Source of the DNA: Kribbella sp. NBC_01245
Lineage (GTDB): Bacteria; Actinomycetota; Actinomycetes; Propionibacteriales; Kribbellaceae
Direction: 5' to 3'
NCBI RefSeq assembly: GCF_036226525.1
Contig: NZ_CP108487.1
Location: 1,488,001-1,552,000 of the forward strand
Length of the DNA stretch: 64,000 nucleotides
A program made the position numbers and the translations under genes. Position 1 is the stretch's first letter, and each line of letters starts with the position of its first letter. Of this stretch, positions 44,721 through 54,684 are shown piece after piece. The notes under the pieces are model-generated. The model was not told the origin of the DNA, made no database searches, and saw nothing but the letters and a program-made list of their open reading frames with translations.

Positions 44721-47700
44721 GGCCTTGCGGATGCGCTTTTCCGACACGGGGTAAGGCGTACCGAGGGTTTGGGCGAAGAGGCTGATGCGGAGTTCCTCCA
44801 GCATCCAGCGGATGTCGAGGAGCTCCGGGCTCGGGTATTTGCCGGCCGGTACAGCGTTGAGCCGGCGCTGGTATTCCTCGGTCAACGTGTGGACGAGGAA
44901 CATCCCCGTACGGTCACGCGTCGCGTTGGCGCCGACCTTGTCGAGGCGTTGCTCGATGCCCTTCAGATAGCGGACCAGGTCGGGCAGCCGGTTGGCGCCC
45001 GCCTCGGTGACGAACCCGCGATGGACCAACCCGTTGAGTTGGCCGCGTACGTCGGTCAAGGCCTGCAGCAGCGCCGGACTTGCCGCACGCGAGATCTGCC
45101 GGTCGACCGCACGCGCGGATGCGAGCACGGTCTCGACCTGGCCGAGGATCGCCAGCACGGTGTCGGCCAGATCCGAACGTACGGCGTCACGCAGCCGGCC
45201 GAAGTCCTCGCGGTTCCACACGGGTGCGCCGTTGTCCCGCATCAGCTTGTCGACGGCGGCCGCGACGCAATCGTCGAGCAGGTCGCCGACGTTCTTGTGC
45301 GGGTTGTTCGTCAGCGTCATCTTCTGCTGATTGGTCAGGTTGCGCTGGACGACCTCGATCACCGACGGCATCGTGAGCAGCAGTAACTTGCGCAGCCCGA
45401 GCCACATCGACGCGGCCTGATCCCGCTCGGACTCCTGCAACCGGACGGCGACACTGTTGCCCTCGTCAACGAGCGCCGGAAACCCTGCCACCGTAAGGCC
45501 GCCGCGTTGCTCGGAGAAGCTCTGGGGGAGAGCGTCGATCGTCCAGTCGGTTAGGCCGCTGCGCTCCAGACCACTGATGGCCTTGGCGGCGACCTGGGAG
45601 ATCGCGGCCTTGGTCTTCGGTTTGAGCCGCTCCTTCGACGCGCCCAGGTCTTTGCCCTCGGCAACCTTCTGGCGTTTCTCGTCGATCACCCGGAACGTCA
45701 TCCGCAGGTGCTCGGGCACCCGCGCCCAGTCCCAGTCGTCGTCCTCGATCACCACGCCACGGAGGGCCCGCAGCTCGCGCGCGAGGACCTCGGTCAACGG
45801 GCCGGCGTGCGGGTCGAGGTTCGGCAGGACCTGGCGGGCGTGGTCCGGCGCGGGCACGATATTGCGCCGGATCTGCTTCGGCAACGACTTGATCAGCGCG
45901 GTGACGAGCTCTTCGCGCAGACCCGGGATCGACCACTCGAAACCGTCCGCGCTGACCTGGTTCAGCACCAGCAGCGGGATGTGCACGGTCACGCCGTCCG
46001 CATCCGTACCGGGCTCGAAGGCGTACGTGAGGTCGAAGACCATCCCGTTCTGCGTCCAGGTCGTCGGGAAGTCCTCCTCCTTGACCTCGGCGCCTTCGCG
46101 AACGACCAGGGACCGCTCGAAGTCCAGCAGATCGGCGTCCGCCTGCCGGGCCTCCTTCCACCAGGTGTCGAAGTGCCGCCCGGTGACGACGTCTGCCCCG
46201 ATTCGCTCGTCGTAGAAGGCGAAAAGCGTCTCGTCGTCGACGAGCAGATCCCGGCGCCGGGTCCGCTCCTCGAGCTCCTCGACTTCTTCGATCAGCTTGC
46301 GGTTCTCGTGGAAGAACTTGTGCCTGGTGTCCCAGTCGCCCTCGACCAGTGCATGCCGGATGAACAGCTCGCGCGCGACGACCGGGTCGATCCGCCCGTA
46401 GTTGACCTTGCGCTGGGCAACGATCGGTACGCCGTACAGCGTGACCTTCTCGTACGCCATCACCGCGCCGGCCTTCCGCTCCCAGTGGGGCTCGGAGTAC
46501 TGCCGTTTGACCAGGTGTACGGCGAGGTCCTCGGCCCACTCCGGCTCGATCCGCGCGTTCACCCGGGCCCACAGGCGCGAGGTCTCGACCAGCTCGGCGG
46601 CCATCACGAATTGCGGGGGTTTCTTGAACAGTGTCGACCCGGGGAAGACGGCGAACCGGGCGTTGCGGGCGCCGATGTACTGGTGCTGGTTGGCGGGGTC
46701 CTTCATCCCGATGTGCGAGAGCAGACCCGCCAGCAGCGAGACGTGCACGCGTTGGGGATCGGCCGGTGCGCCGGTGTTGAGGGTGACGCCGATCTGGGCC
46801 GCGACCTGGCGGAGCTGCGCGAAGATGTCCTGCCATTCGCGCACGCGCAGGTAGTTGAGGTACTCGCTCTTGCACAGCCGGCGGAACTGGTTGCCGGACA
46901 GCTCCTTCTGCTGTTCCTTCAGGTAGTTCCACAGGTTGAGGTACCCGAGGAAGTCCGAGTTCGGGTCGCGGAAGCGCGCGTGCTGCTGGGTGGCCTGCGC
47001 CTCAGCGTCGGTCGGGCGCTCGCGTGGATCCTGGATCGAGAGGCCGGCCGCGATCACCATCACCTCGCGCACGCAGCCGTTGCGGTGGGCCTCGATGACC
47101 ATCCGGGCCAGGCGCGGGTCGAGCGGGATCTGCGCGAGCTGCTTGCCGACGGGGGTGAGGCGTTTGCGCGGGTCCTTCTGCGCCGGGTCGATCGCGCCGA
47201 GCTCGGTGAGCAACTGCAGGCCGTCGGTGATGCTGCGCTTGTCCGGCTCGTCGATGAACGGGAACTTCGCGATATCCCCGAGTCCGATCGACGTCATCTG
47301 CAGAATGACCGAGGCCAGGTTGGTGCGCAGGATCTCCGGATCGGTGAACTCGGGGCGTCCCTCGAAGTGCTCCTCGGAGTACAGCCGGATGCAGATGCCG
47401 TCGCTGGTCCGGCCGCAACGGCCCTTGCGCTGATTCGCACTGGCCTGCGAGACGGCCTCAATCGGGAGGTGCTGGACCTTGGTTCGATGGGAGTACCGGC
47501 TGATGCGCGCCGTACCGGGGTCGATCACGTACTTGATGCCCGGCACGGTGAGCGAGGTCTCGGCAACGTTCGTGGCGAGCACGATCCGGCGGCCGGGATG
47601 CGACTGGAAGACCCGGTTCTGCTCGGCGTTCGACAGGCGGGCGTAGAGCGGCAGCACCTCGGTATTGCGCGGGTTGTGATCGCGCAACGCGTCGGCCGTA

Positions 47701-48869
47701 TCGCGGATCTCGCGCTCGCCGCTGAGGAAGACGAGGACGTCGCCGTCCGGTTCGAGGGCGAGCTCGTCGACCGCGTCGATGATCGCCTGGGTCTGGTCGC
47801 GGTCGATCGTGGACGGGTCGTCGGGGTCGTTGATCGGGCGATAGCGGACCTCAACCGGGTACGTCCGGCCGGACACCTCGACGATCGGTGCGGGTTTACC
47901 GTTCGTGTCGGCGAAGTGCTCGGCGAACCGCTCGGGGTCGATCGTCGCCGAGGTGATGATCACCTTGAGGTCGGGACGGCGGGGGAGCAGTTGCTTGAGG
48001 TAGCCGAGGATGAAGTCGATGTTGAGACTGCGCTCGTGCGCCTCGTCGATAATGAGGGTGTCGTAGCGGCTCAGCTCGCGGTCGCGCTGGAGCTCCGCGA
48101 GCAGGATGCCGTCGGTCATCAGCTTGATCAGGGATCGCTCGGACACCTTGTCGGTGAACCTGATCGCGAAGCCGACGGTATCGCCGAGTTCGGTGCCGAG
48201 CTCGGACGCGATTCGGTCCGCGACGGTCCGGGCGGCGAGGCGGCGCGGCTGGGTGTGGCCGATGTAGCCCTCGACGCCGCGACCGAGCTCGAGGCAGATC
48301 TTCGGGATCTGGGTGGTCTTGCCCGAACCGGTCTCGCCGGCGACCACCACGACCTGGTGGTCCCGAATGGCTTTGGCGATCTCGTCCTTGAGCTGGCTGA
48401 CCGGGAGCTGCTCCGGATAGGTGATTTCCGGTACGGCGCTCCGCCGGTTCTCGACGCGCTGCTCAGCTTGCGCAAACGCCGTCTCCAGCTCCGCCAGCGC
48501 CTTCCCCCGCTTACCCGCCTCCCGAATCCCCCGCACCCGCTCAAGCCGCCGCCCCAACTGCTCCGCGTCGTACCGCGTCAAGGTGCCAAGCCGCTTGGCC
48601 AACTCCCCCAAACCCACACCCTCCCCGCTACCCTCACCGCCGCCGGCCTTGCTCGCGGTGTCGGCGCCTTCGCCCGCGGCGGCCGCGGTCGTCGGTGCGG
48701 TGTCGGCGGGCTGTGTGCCGGGCTTTTTGGTGGGCCTCCGGCGGCGCTGGTTCCGCCGGCGCGACGGCTGCTCCCCGGCCGGTGCGGAAGCGCGACCGCC
48801 ATCGGTCGACGCGGAAGCGGCTACGGAGGGCTGGTGGTCGTTCGGCGATTCGATCCGGGCATCAGGCAT
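44706..48869 (-). CDS. hrpA: ATP-dependent RNA helicase HrpA (DEAH-box)
   Basis: 1387 residues from ATG 48869. An Ala/Pro/Arg-rich, low-complexity N-terminus of about 75 residues is followed by the helicase: GETGSGKTTQ near 175, DEAH near 274, SAT near 305 and QRKGRCGR near 478. The long C-terminal region (DUF3418 type) begins near 760. HrpA acts on RNA or stalled ribosomes. The open frame continues upstream into a palindrome, so ATG 48869 is preferred despite only a weak CTTGGGG upstream. Confidence 0.92.
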   Translation of the reverse strand: MPDARIESPNDHQPSVAASASTDGGRASAPAGEQPSRRRNQRRRRPTKKPGTQPADTAPTTAAAAGEGADTASKAGGGEGSGEGVGLGELAKRLGTLTRYDAEQLGRRLERVRGIREAGKRGKALAELETAFAQAEQRVENRRSAVPEITYPEQLPVSQLKDEIAKAIRDHQVVVVAGETGSGKTTQIPKICLELGRGVEGYIGHTQPRRLAARTVADRIASELGTELGDTVGFAIRFTDKVSERSLIKLMTDGILLAELQRDRELSRYDTLIIDEAHERSLNIDFILGYLKQLLPRRPDLKVIITSATIDPERFAEHFADTNGKPAPIVEVSGRTYPVEVRYRPINDPDDPSTIDRDQTQAIIDAVDELALEPDGDVLVFLSGEREIRDTADALRDHNPRNTEVLPLYARLSNAEQNRVFQSHPGRRIVLATNVAETSLTVPGIKYVIDPGTARISRYSHRTKVQHLPIEAVSQASANQRKGRCGRTSDGICIRLYSEEHFEGRPEFTDPEILRTNLASVILQMTSIGLGDIAKFPFIDEPDKRSITDGLQLLTELGAIDPAQKDPRKRLTPVGKQLAQIPLDPRLARMVIEAHRNGCVREVMVIAAGLSIQDPRERPTDAEAQATQQHARFRDPNSDFLGYLNLWNYLKEQQKELSGNQFRRLCKSEYLNYLRVREWQDIFAQLRQVAAQIGVTLNTGAPADPQRVHVSLLAGLLSHIGMKDPANQHQYIGARNARFAVFPGSTLFKKPPQFVMAAELVETSRLWARVNARIEPEWAEDLAVHLVKRQYSEPHWERKAGAVMAYEKVTLYGVPIVAQRKVNYGRIDPVVARELFIRHALVEGDWDTRHKFFHENRKLIEEVEELEERTRRRDLLVDDETLFAFYDERIGADVVTGRHFDTWWKEARQADADLLDFERSLVVREGAEVKEEDFPTTWTQNGMVFDLTYAFEPGTDADGVTVHIPLLVLNQVSADGFEWSIPGLREELVTALIKSLPKQIRRNIVPAPDHARQVLPNLDPHAGPLTEVLARELRALRGVVIEDDDWDWARVPEHLRMTFRVIDEKRQKVAEGKDLGASKERLKPKTKAAISQVAAKAISGLERSGLTDWTIDALPQSFSEQRGGLTVAGFPALVDEGNSVAVRLQESERDQAASMWLGLRKLLLLTMPSVIEVVQRNLTNQQKMTLTNNPHKNVGDLLDDCVAAAVDKLMRDNGAPVWNREDFGRLRDAVRSDLADTVLAILGQVETVLASARAVDRQISRAASPALLQALTDVRGQLNGLVHRGFVTEAGANRLPDLVRYLKGIEQRLDKVGANATRDRTGMFLVHTLTEEYQRRLNAVPAGKYPSPELLDIRWMLEELRISLFAQTLGTPYPVSEKRIRKALTSA

Positions 48870-48952
48870 GGCACCCCAAGGATAGGTGCCCCCCGCCGCC
48901 CCCACACCCGAGTTTCCCCCACGCCCACCCACCCCGACACGCCAGGCGAACC

Positions 48953-49236
48953 CTGTATCCCGTTCATCGGGCCCTTGTGACGCGGCGTGTCGGCGTTCAT
49001 CGGACTCTTGTGACCAGCGCGCGCGGACTTTTGCGGCAATCCGCCAGACACCTGCACGTTGGCATTCATCGGTCCGAATCCGCCCTCTCCTGGGTGCAGA
49101 CCTGTACAGGTGCGCGGTGGTCAGAAGGCGGATTCGGACCGATGAATGCAACGTGCGGTAGGCGGTCGCCGTCGGTCAGAAGGGACCGATGAACGCCGAC
49201 ACGCCGCGTCACAAGGGTCCGATGAACGGGATACAG
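48953..49236. repeat. 284-base nested palindrome upstream of hrpA
   Basis: Outer arms 48953-49003 and 49186-49236 match over 51 bases with one mismatch (left arm starts CTGTATCCCGTTCATCGG). Inner arms 49057-49084 and 49127-49153 also pair (left arm CGTTGGCATTCATCGGTCCG onward), differing by one extra G. The centre holds ACCTGTACAGGT (49100-49111). GTTCATCGG or ATTCATCGG recurs three times in the left half. Part of the inner arm is shared with the repeat at 18509-18536. Confidence 0.85.
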
Positions 49237-49245
49237 ACGCGCCGA

Positions 49246-49292
49246 GGCCGGGGCGCGGGGGCGGGGCGGGGCGGGGCGGGGCGGGGGGGAGG
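49246..49292 (+). repeat. GCGGG microsatellite, G-quadruplex candidate
   Basis: Five consecutive GCGGG units from 49261 to 49285 are followed by GGGGA, with further GGGG runs just before. Many G-runs of four with single-base spacers could form a G-quadruplex on the plus strand. It ends directly at the stop of the secreted-protein gene at 49295. Confidence 0.75.
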
Positions 49293-49294
49293 AG

Positions 49295-49708
49295 TTACCC
49301 GGTGCAGGTGGGGCAGGGGATCCAGCCGATTTCTTGTTCGTAGATGTTCGGGTCGCCGACGTACTTGTAGGTGACCTTTACCCAGACGTAGTTGCCCCTG
49401 CGGTCATTGGGCTTCGGCATCCACGGTGCGCTGACCTTGATGCTGTGATTGCCGACCTTGACGCTGCCCTGTGAGTACGCCCACCACTCGGCGTTCACGT
49501 ACATGTCCAGACGCCAGCTCGCCGGGGTCTGGCAGACGCCGGTGACCGTCACGGTTCCGCTGCGGCCTGCGGTGGATGAACTCCATTTGCCGCTGGTGGT
49601 ACCGCAGAAGATCTCCGTCGTGCCGGCGTTTGCGCTCGCCGGGGCAATCGCCAGCAACAATCCGAGTGACATTGCAAGTACGAGCAATTTCCTTGACATT
49701 CCCGCCAT
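49295..49708 (-). CDS. Secreted protein of unknown function
   Basis: About 137 residues from ATG 49708 (GAAAGG 7 bases upstream; ATG 49723, 49714 and 49699 also possible). A clear signal peptide (LLVLAMSLGLLLAIAPASANA) is followed by a beta-rich, Trp/Tyr-rich mature part with four cysteines (EIFCGTT, TGVCQTPAS, IPCPTCTG). No family recognised. The next gene upstream is also a small secreted protein, 31 bases away. Confidence 0.7.
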   Translation of the reverse strand: MAGMSRKLLVLAMSLGLLLAIAPASANAGTTEIFCGTTSGKWSSSTAGRSGTVTVTGVCQTPASWRLDMYVNAEWWAYSQGSVKVGNHSIKVSAPWMPKPNDRRGNYVWVKVTYKYVGDPNIYEQEIGWIPCPTCTG

Positions 49709-49739
49709 GGCCATGCCTTTCATTCCGTCGGGTCGGCTA

Positions 49740-50177
49740 TCAGAAGGGGGAGGCGATGGGCCAGCAAAGCTTCTTGTCCTTCTTGGATCCGTACGGGATC
49801 TTCAACTCGGCGTGCGCGATGATGCAGGCGTATTCTGGCCGGCTCGGGGGCACGGACGGAACGATGACGGTCTTCACGTAGCTGGTCGCCTTGGTGCCGA
49901 GCCACTGGGAAAAATAGCTATGGTTCGTGGTCGTGTTGATCACGTCCAGGTTGTAGATCTTCGACTCGTTGGTGCCGCCACAGCCCATGCTGGTCGTGGT
50001 CACCCACCAGCCGCCCGTCTGGTCGTTGTCGAAGTACTTCGAGATGATTATTTCCTTGCAAGTCGGCACGGCCGCCGTGGCAGTCGGCGCTGTGGCCTGC
50101 GCTGGTGGCGCGACCAGGGCGCTGGCGCCAAAGGCCAGTGCGACAAGCGGGAGAAATTTGTGGAATCGAGCAGACAT
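49740..50177 (-). CDS. Secreted protein of unknown function
   Basis: 145 residues. Signal peptide FLPLVALAFGASALVAPPAQA; mature part has four cysteines (PTCKEIII, TSMGCGGTN, EYACIIAHAE, KLCWPIAS), TGGWWVTTT and SYFSQWLG. No family recognised. It precedes the secreted protein at 49708 in the same direction; both have four cysteines and similar size, so they may act as a pair. Confidence 0.7.
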   Translation of the reverse strand: MSARFHKFLPLVALAFGASALVAPPAQATAPTATAAVPTCKEIIISKYFDNDQTGGWWVTTTSMGCGGTNESKIYNLDVINTTTNHSYFSQWLGTKATSYVKTVIVPSVPPSRPEYACIIAHAELKIPYGSKKDKKLCWPIASPF

Positions 50178-50287
50178 CGCAACATCTCCTAACGAATTCG
50201 TCCGGAGAAACCCTCCGAGAATTCGACGCTAGAAGCATGCCGCGGCTCAGACCACGGACAATCCGTACATTTCACCCATACAAGTCG

Positions 50288-50677
50288 TCAGGCTTTGACG
50301 GCCAGGACCGGAATCGGCGATTCGAGCAGGACGCGTTGGGCCGTGCTGCCGAGAATGAGTTTTCCGACCGGCGTACGGCGGCGCAGGCCGATTACGATGA
50401 GGTCGGCGTTTTCGGCGACGGCCGCGCTGAGTAATTCGGCCGCGATATCGCCACTGCCGACGCCGTGGCGGATGGTGACTTCGACGCCTCGTTCGCGCAG
50501 GCCGGCTTCGGCGGCGTCGAGCTCGGCCTGGTTGGCGTAGCGCTCGTCGACGTACGCGTCGCCGCGGCTGGTGTTGACCAGCACGATCGAGGCGGAGCGC
50601 AAGACCGCCTCGGTCGCCGCGGCCTCGAGAGCGGCTTCGCCCTCGGGCGTAGGTACGTAGCCGACCAGGATCTTCAT
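50288..50677 (-). CDS. Universal stress protein (UspA family)
   Basis: 129 residues from ATG 50677, with GGAGTGGAG upstream. Single Usp domain: KILVGYVPTPEGEAAL at the start and LIVIGLRRRTPVGKLILGSTAQRVLLESPIPVLAV at the end, the latter with the ATP-binding G-2X-G-9X-G(S/T) pattern. Confidence 0.9.
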   Translation of the reverse strand: MKILVGYVPTPEGEAALEAAATEAVLRSASIVLVNTSRGDAYVDERYANQAELDAAEAGLRERGVEVTIRHGVGSGDIAAELLSAAVAENADLIVIGLRRRTPVGKLILGSTAQRVLLESPIPVLAVKA

Positions 50678-50734
50678 CTCCACTCCATCCCATTCACGTC
50701 CCAAAGGAAACCAGCGGGGTGTTTCGGCCGCATG

Positions 50735-52297
50735 TCAGTCGTCCTCCCCGAAGGTGAGGCGATCGCGGGTCGGCTCGGTGCCGCGGAGCTTCGCGATGAT
50801 GCGCGGCAGGTACGGCACGAAGAGCGCCAGCACGGTCAGCACGATGATCACCGCACTGAGTGGACGGGTGAGGAAGACGCTCAGGTCGCCGTTCGAGATG
50901 ACCAGTGAACGGCGGAACTGCTCCTCCATCGTCGGCCCCAGGATCACGCCGAGAATGACCGGCGCGATCGGGAAGTCGAGCTTGCGCATGAAGAACCCGG
51001 CCCCACCGATGAGCAGTGCCATCAGCACCTCGTACCCGCTGCCGGACAGCGAGTAGACGCCAAGGCAGGCGAAGACGAGGATCCCGGCGTACAGCAGCGG
51101 CCTCGGTACTTTGAGCACCTGGACCCAGATCTGGATCAGCGGCAGGTTCATGATCAACAGGATCAGGTTGCCGACGTACAGCGAGGCGATCAGCGTCCAG
51201 ACGAGCGTGCCCTGGTCCTCGAACAGCTGCGGCCCGGGCTGCACGTTGAAGATCTGGAACGCCGCCAGCATCACCGCGGCCGTCGCCGAAGTCGGCAGAC
51301 CGAGCGTCAGCAACGGCACCAGGACGCCGGAGAACGACGCGTTGTTCGCGGCCTCGGGCCCGGCCACACCCTCGATCGCGCCATCGCCGAACTCGTCCGG
51401 GTGCTTCCGTCCGGCTTTGCGAGCCCGGCGCTTCTCGATCGAGTACGACAGGAACGTCGGCACCTCGGCACCACCCGACGGAATCGCGCCGAACGGGAAA
51501 CCCAGCGCGGTGCCGCGCAACCAGGGCGCCCACGAACGCGCCCAGTCGGACCGGCTCAGGTATCCCGACCGCAGCCGGCCCTTCTCCAGCGGCGCGACCC
51601 GGTCCGGCGTACCGCGGAGTTTGGACGCCACGTGCAAGGTCTCACCGATCGCGAACAGGCCGACGATCACGATCACCACGTCGATGCCGTCGAGCAGCCG
51701 CAAGGTGCCGAAGGTGTAGCGCGGCGCGCCGGAGAGCCCGTCGAGACCGACCAACCCGATGAACAGGCCGACCGTCAACGACAACAGACCGCGCACGAGC
51801 GAATGCCCGACCAGCGCGGTGACCGCCACCATCGCCAGCAGCGTGATCGCGAAGTAGTCGGTCGACTGGAACTGCCCGGCCAGATTGCCGATCGGCTTCG
51901 CGACGAAGGTCAGCAAGACCGTCGAGATCGTACCGGCGATGAACGAGCCGATCGCGGCTGTCGCGAGGGCCGCCCGGGCTCGACCTCTGAGGGCCATCTT
52001 GTGCCCCTCGATGGCGGTCGCGACCGAGGACGATTCGCCCGGGGTGTTGATCAGGATCGAGGTGGTCGAGCCGCCGTACATCGCGCCGTAGTAGATGCCG
52101 GCGAACATGATGAACGCGCCGATCGGGTCCGAGAAGTTGAACGTGATCGGCAGCAGCAGCGCGATCGTCAGCGCTGGGCCGATCCCCGGCAGGATGCCGA
52201 CGATCATGCCGAGCGTCACGCCGAGAACAGCCCAGAGCAGGTTCATCGGGGCGAGCACGGTACCGAAGCCGTGCAGGAGATCTCCGAAGACGGTCAC
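50735..52297 (-). CDS. tctA: Tripartite tricarboxylate transporter, large permease subunit
   Basis: 520 residues, about 12 membrane segments. [40 protein letters not shown] and the second-half [18 protein letters not shown] are TctA hallmarks. GTG 52297 overlaps the tctB stop (GTGA), which fixes the start. It works with TctB and the TctC binding protein to import a di- or tricarboxylate. The operon is divergent from an IclR regulator and two carboxylate-metabolism genes. Confidence 0.93.
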   Translation of the reverse strand: MTVFGDLLHGFGTVLAPMNLLWAVLGVTLGMIVGILPGIGPALTIALLLPITFNFSDPIGAFIMFAGIYYGAMYGGSTTSILINTPGESSSVATAIEGHKMALRGRARAALATAAIGSFIAGTISTVLLTFVAKPIGNLAGQFQSTDYFAITLLAMVAVTALVGHSLVRGLLSLTVGLFIGLVGLDGLSGAPRYTFGTLRLLDGIDVVIVIVGLFAIGETLHVASKLRGTPDRVAPLEKGRLRSGYLSRSDWARSWAPWLRGTALGFPFGAIPSGGAEVPTFLSYSIEKRRARKAGRKHPDEFGDGAIEGVAGPEAANNASFSGVLVPLLTLGLPTSATAAVMLAAFQIFNVQPGPQLFEDQGTLVWTLIASLYVGNLILLIMNLPLIQIWVQVLKVPRPLLYAGILVFACLGVYSLSGSGYEVLMALLIGGAGFFMRKLDFPIAPVILGVILGPTMEEQFRRSLVISNGDLSVFLTRPLSAVIIVLTVLALFVPYLPRIIAKLRGTEPTRDRLTFGEDD

Positions 52298-52782
52298 AGG
52301 CCCAGCACCCCTTCCGGCAAGGAGATGTCCAGGAACTGGGTGAAGGCGATATAGACCAGCACAGACAGTACGACGGCCACGATCGCGTCGCGCCACGTGT
52401 TGCGGCTACCGAGCACTCTGGCCGCTCCGAAGAACAGCAGCAGGGTGGCGATGATGTAGCCGAGTGGTACGACCAGGAAGGCGTAGAGCACGAGCAGTAC
52501 GGCGATCGCGACCGGCTCGAACCACGTCCGGCCGTGATCGGTCCGCGCACCTCGGGGCGATCGCAGGCCTTCGACCAGGTAGCCCAGCGACAGCAAGACC
52601 CACGCGGACGTGACGATCAACGGAAAGAACCGCGGCCCGGCCGGATCGAGACCCTTCGGACTACGGATGTCGAAGACGCCAACCAGAAAGGTCACACTCA
52701 GCACCACCAGCACAATGGCAGCGATGATCCTGACCAGTCTCGACGCTTCGACGTCGGGGGAAGTCTCCTCGGCAGTGGTCAT
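52294..52782 (-). CDS. tctB: Tripartite tricarboxylate transporter, small permease subunit
   Basis: 162 residues with four membrane segments; [20 protein letters not shown] and [21 protein letters not shown] are TctB-like. Its ATG overlaps the tctC stop (ATGA) and its stop overlaps tctA, as expected for one operon. Confidence 0.9.
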   Translation of the reverse strand: MTTAEETSPDVEASRLVRIIAAIVLVVLSVTFLVGVFDIRSPKGLDPAGPRFFPLIVTSAWVLLSLGYLVEGLRSPRGARTDHGRTWFEPVAIAVLLVLYAFLVVPLGYIIATLLLFFGAARVLGSRNTWRDAIVAVVLSVLVYIAFTQFLDISLPEGVLGL

Positions 52783-53777
52783 ACGATGCCCAACTCCCTC
52801 AGCAGCGCCTGCACCCGGGTGGTCTCCTCCGCGATGAACGCCGTCGCTTCGTCACCCGTACGCCAGAAGTCGGTCCAGCCCTGCTTCTTGCGGATCTCGG
52901 CCCAGGCCGGGGTGTCGTGGGCCTTCGAGACGAACTCGATCAACCGCTGGCGGTCGGCGTCCGGGATGTCCGGGGGAGCGACGATGGCTCGCCAGTTGAG
53001 CACCTCCGCGTCGTACCCCTCGGACTTCAGCGTCGGAAGGGTCTTGCCGGCCATGGTCACCGGCTCGGTACCAGTGGTGGCGAGGACGCGCATCTTGCCG
53101 GCGGCGATCTGCTCCTCGAACTCGCTCACGCCGGAGATGCCGACCGTGACGTCACCCGAGAGGATCGCGGCCGTGGCCTCGCCGCCACCGGAATAGCTGA
53201 TGTACTTCACCTTCGACGGGTCGGCGCCCGCGGCCTTGACGAGTGTGCCGGCGACGATGTGGTCGGTGCCGCCGATGGTGCCGCCGCCCCAGCTGACCGA
53301 GGTCGGATCCGCCTGGTACTTCGCGACCAGGTCCTTCAGCGTCTTGATCGGCGAATCGGCCTTCACGACCAGCACCTCCTGCTCGGCGGTGATAGTCGCG
53401 ATCGGAGTCGTATCGGTGAGCGTGATCTGCGATTCGTTCAGCGTCAGCGCGCCGACCATGACCAGACCCGTGATCATCAACGTGTGCGGGTCTTTGCGGT
53501 TCTTCGTGACCAGCTTCGAGATGCCGACCGCACCACCCGCACCGGTCACGTTCACGACCGAAATAGAGCGATCAGGCAACAAATCGTCGTCCTGGATGAC
53601 ATGCTGGAGTTGTCGCGCCGTCAGGTCCCAGCCACCGCCTGGTGCGGCCGGCACCATGATCTCGACATTCCGCGACGGGAAGGGGCCCGCCACACTGCCG
53701 CCCTCGAGCGCCGAGCAGCCGCTCAGCATCAGACTCCCGGCGATCAAGCCGACTACTGCCCTAGGTCGTAAGGGCAT
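52779..53777 (-). CDS. tctC: Tripartite tricarboxylate transporter, substrate-binding lipoprotein
   Basis: 332 residues from ATG 53777, with GGGAGG upstream. A lipoprotein signal (AGSLMLSGC, Cys21) anchors it outside the membrane. VEIMVPAAPGGGWDLTAR, VVNVTGAGGAVGISKL and SWGGGTIGGTDHIVAG match the Bug/TctC family that binds carboxylates. First gene of the transporter operon. Confidence 0.92.
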   Translation of the reverse strand: MPLRPRAVVGLIAGSLMLSGCSALEGGSVAGPFPSRNVEIMVPAAPGGGWDLTARQLQHVIQDDDLLPDRSISVVNVTGAGGAVGISKLVTKNRKDPHTLMITGLVMVGALTLNESQITLTDTTPIATITAEQEVLVVKADSPIKTLKDLVAKYQADPTSVSWGGGTIGGTDHIVAGTLVKAAGADPSKVKYISYSGGGEATAAILSGDVTVGISGVSEFEEQIAAGKMRVLATTGTEPVTMAGKTLPTLKSEGYDAEVLNWRAIVAPPDIPDADRQRLIEFVSKAHDTPAWAEIRKKQGWTDFWRTGDEATAFIAEETTRVQALLRELGIV

Positions 53778-53830
53778 GGTCACCTCCCGATAGGTCTGGC
53801 TGGGACGGTAGCAGCATTCCATCTAGAGGA

Positions 53831-53846
53831 CTAGTGGTACCACTAG
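53831..53846. promoter_or_regulatory. Perfect 16-base palindrome, probable IclR operator
   Basis: CTAGTGGTACCACTAG sits in the 109-base divergent gap, 54 bases from the tctC start and 40 bases before the iclR-type start. A single symmetrical site could control both operons. Confidence 0.65.
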
Positions 53847-53886
53847 GCGGACTGGCGCGTTATCCTCGTCGCCAGGAGGTGGCGGA

Positions 53887-54684
53887 ATGACGGATGGCGA
53901 CTTCACGCCGGATGGCGGCCAGGGTGGCGTGCGCAGTGTGCATCGGGCCCTCGATCTGCTGGAGCGGTTCGACGACGAGCACCCGGTCTGGACCCTGGCG
54001 GAGCTGACCCAGGCAAGCGGGCTGCCGAAGACGACCGTGCTGCGACTGGTGATGACGCTCGAGCAGCGTGGACTCGTGGTGGCGATCGGCCCCGGGCGTT
54101 TCGCGATCGGGCCGGGCTTCCTTCGTTGGTCCCGGTTGAGCAGCGCCAGCATGGAGGTGCCGCCGACGGTCCGCGCGGCGATGGGCCGGTTAGCCGAGGA
54201 GACGGGCGAGACGGTCAACCTCTACATCCGCGTCGGGCGTTCGCGGGTCTGCCTGGCGCAAAGCCCGGGCACGTTGAGCGTGCGCCACACCATCGGCGTC
54301 GGCGTGGCCCTTCCGTTGTGGGGAGGTGCCGCGTCCGCCGTACTGCTGAGTGATCCGCCGCTGCTCGTGCCCGGTCCGACCGTGGTGGACGAGATCGCCG
54401 CCGAGTCTCCGCACGGCGAGGCGTACGCCGATCACCTCCGGGCCGCCGCGGCGCGAGTGGTCGAGCGCGGATACGCCGTCACGCATGGCGAACGCGAGCT
54501 CGGCGCCTCCGGCGTGTCCGCGCCCGTACGGCGTGCCGACGGCCGCGTGGTTGCCGCGGTGGGCGTGGGTGGTCCCACGACGCGGTTCAGCGATGACCGG
54601 CTGCCGGCGTACGTCGATGCCGTCAAACGTTGTGCGCGACTGATTTCGTCGAGTGGCTGGAGTGGATTCAGTGCCGCTGCCTGA
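53887..54684 (+). CDS. IclR family transcriptional regulator
   Basis: 265 residues: winged helix at about 15-75 (SVHRALDLLERF, LAELTQASGLPKTTVLRLVMTL) and IclR effector domain after residue 90 (RLAEETGETVNLYIRVG to VAAVGVGGPTTRFSDDR). AGGAGG precedes the ATG. It probably senses the substrate of the transporter or a derived acid. The CoA-transferase start lies inside its 3' end. Confidence 0.9.
   Translation: MTDGDFTPDGGQGGVRSVHRALDLLERFDDEHPVWTLAELTQASGLPKTTVLRLVMTLEQRGLVVAIGPGRFAIGPGFLRWSRLSSASMEVPPTVRAAMGRLAEETGETVNLYIRVGRSRVCLAQSPGTLSVRHTIGVGVALPLWGGAASAVLLSDPPLLVPGPTVVDEIAAESPHGEAYADHLRAAAARVVERGYAVTHGERELGASGVSAPVRRADGRVVAAVGVGGPTTRFSDDRLPAYVDAVKRCARLISSSGWSGFSAAA

Noticed and set aside
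45708-48980. A 1090-codon open frame on the plus strand opposite hrpA
   Set aside because: It is the antisense shadow of a clear helicase gene; composition is Arg/Val/Asp-rich with no domain, as is usual in high-GC DNA.
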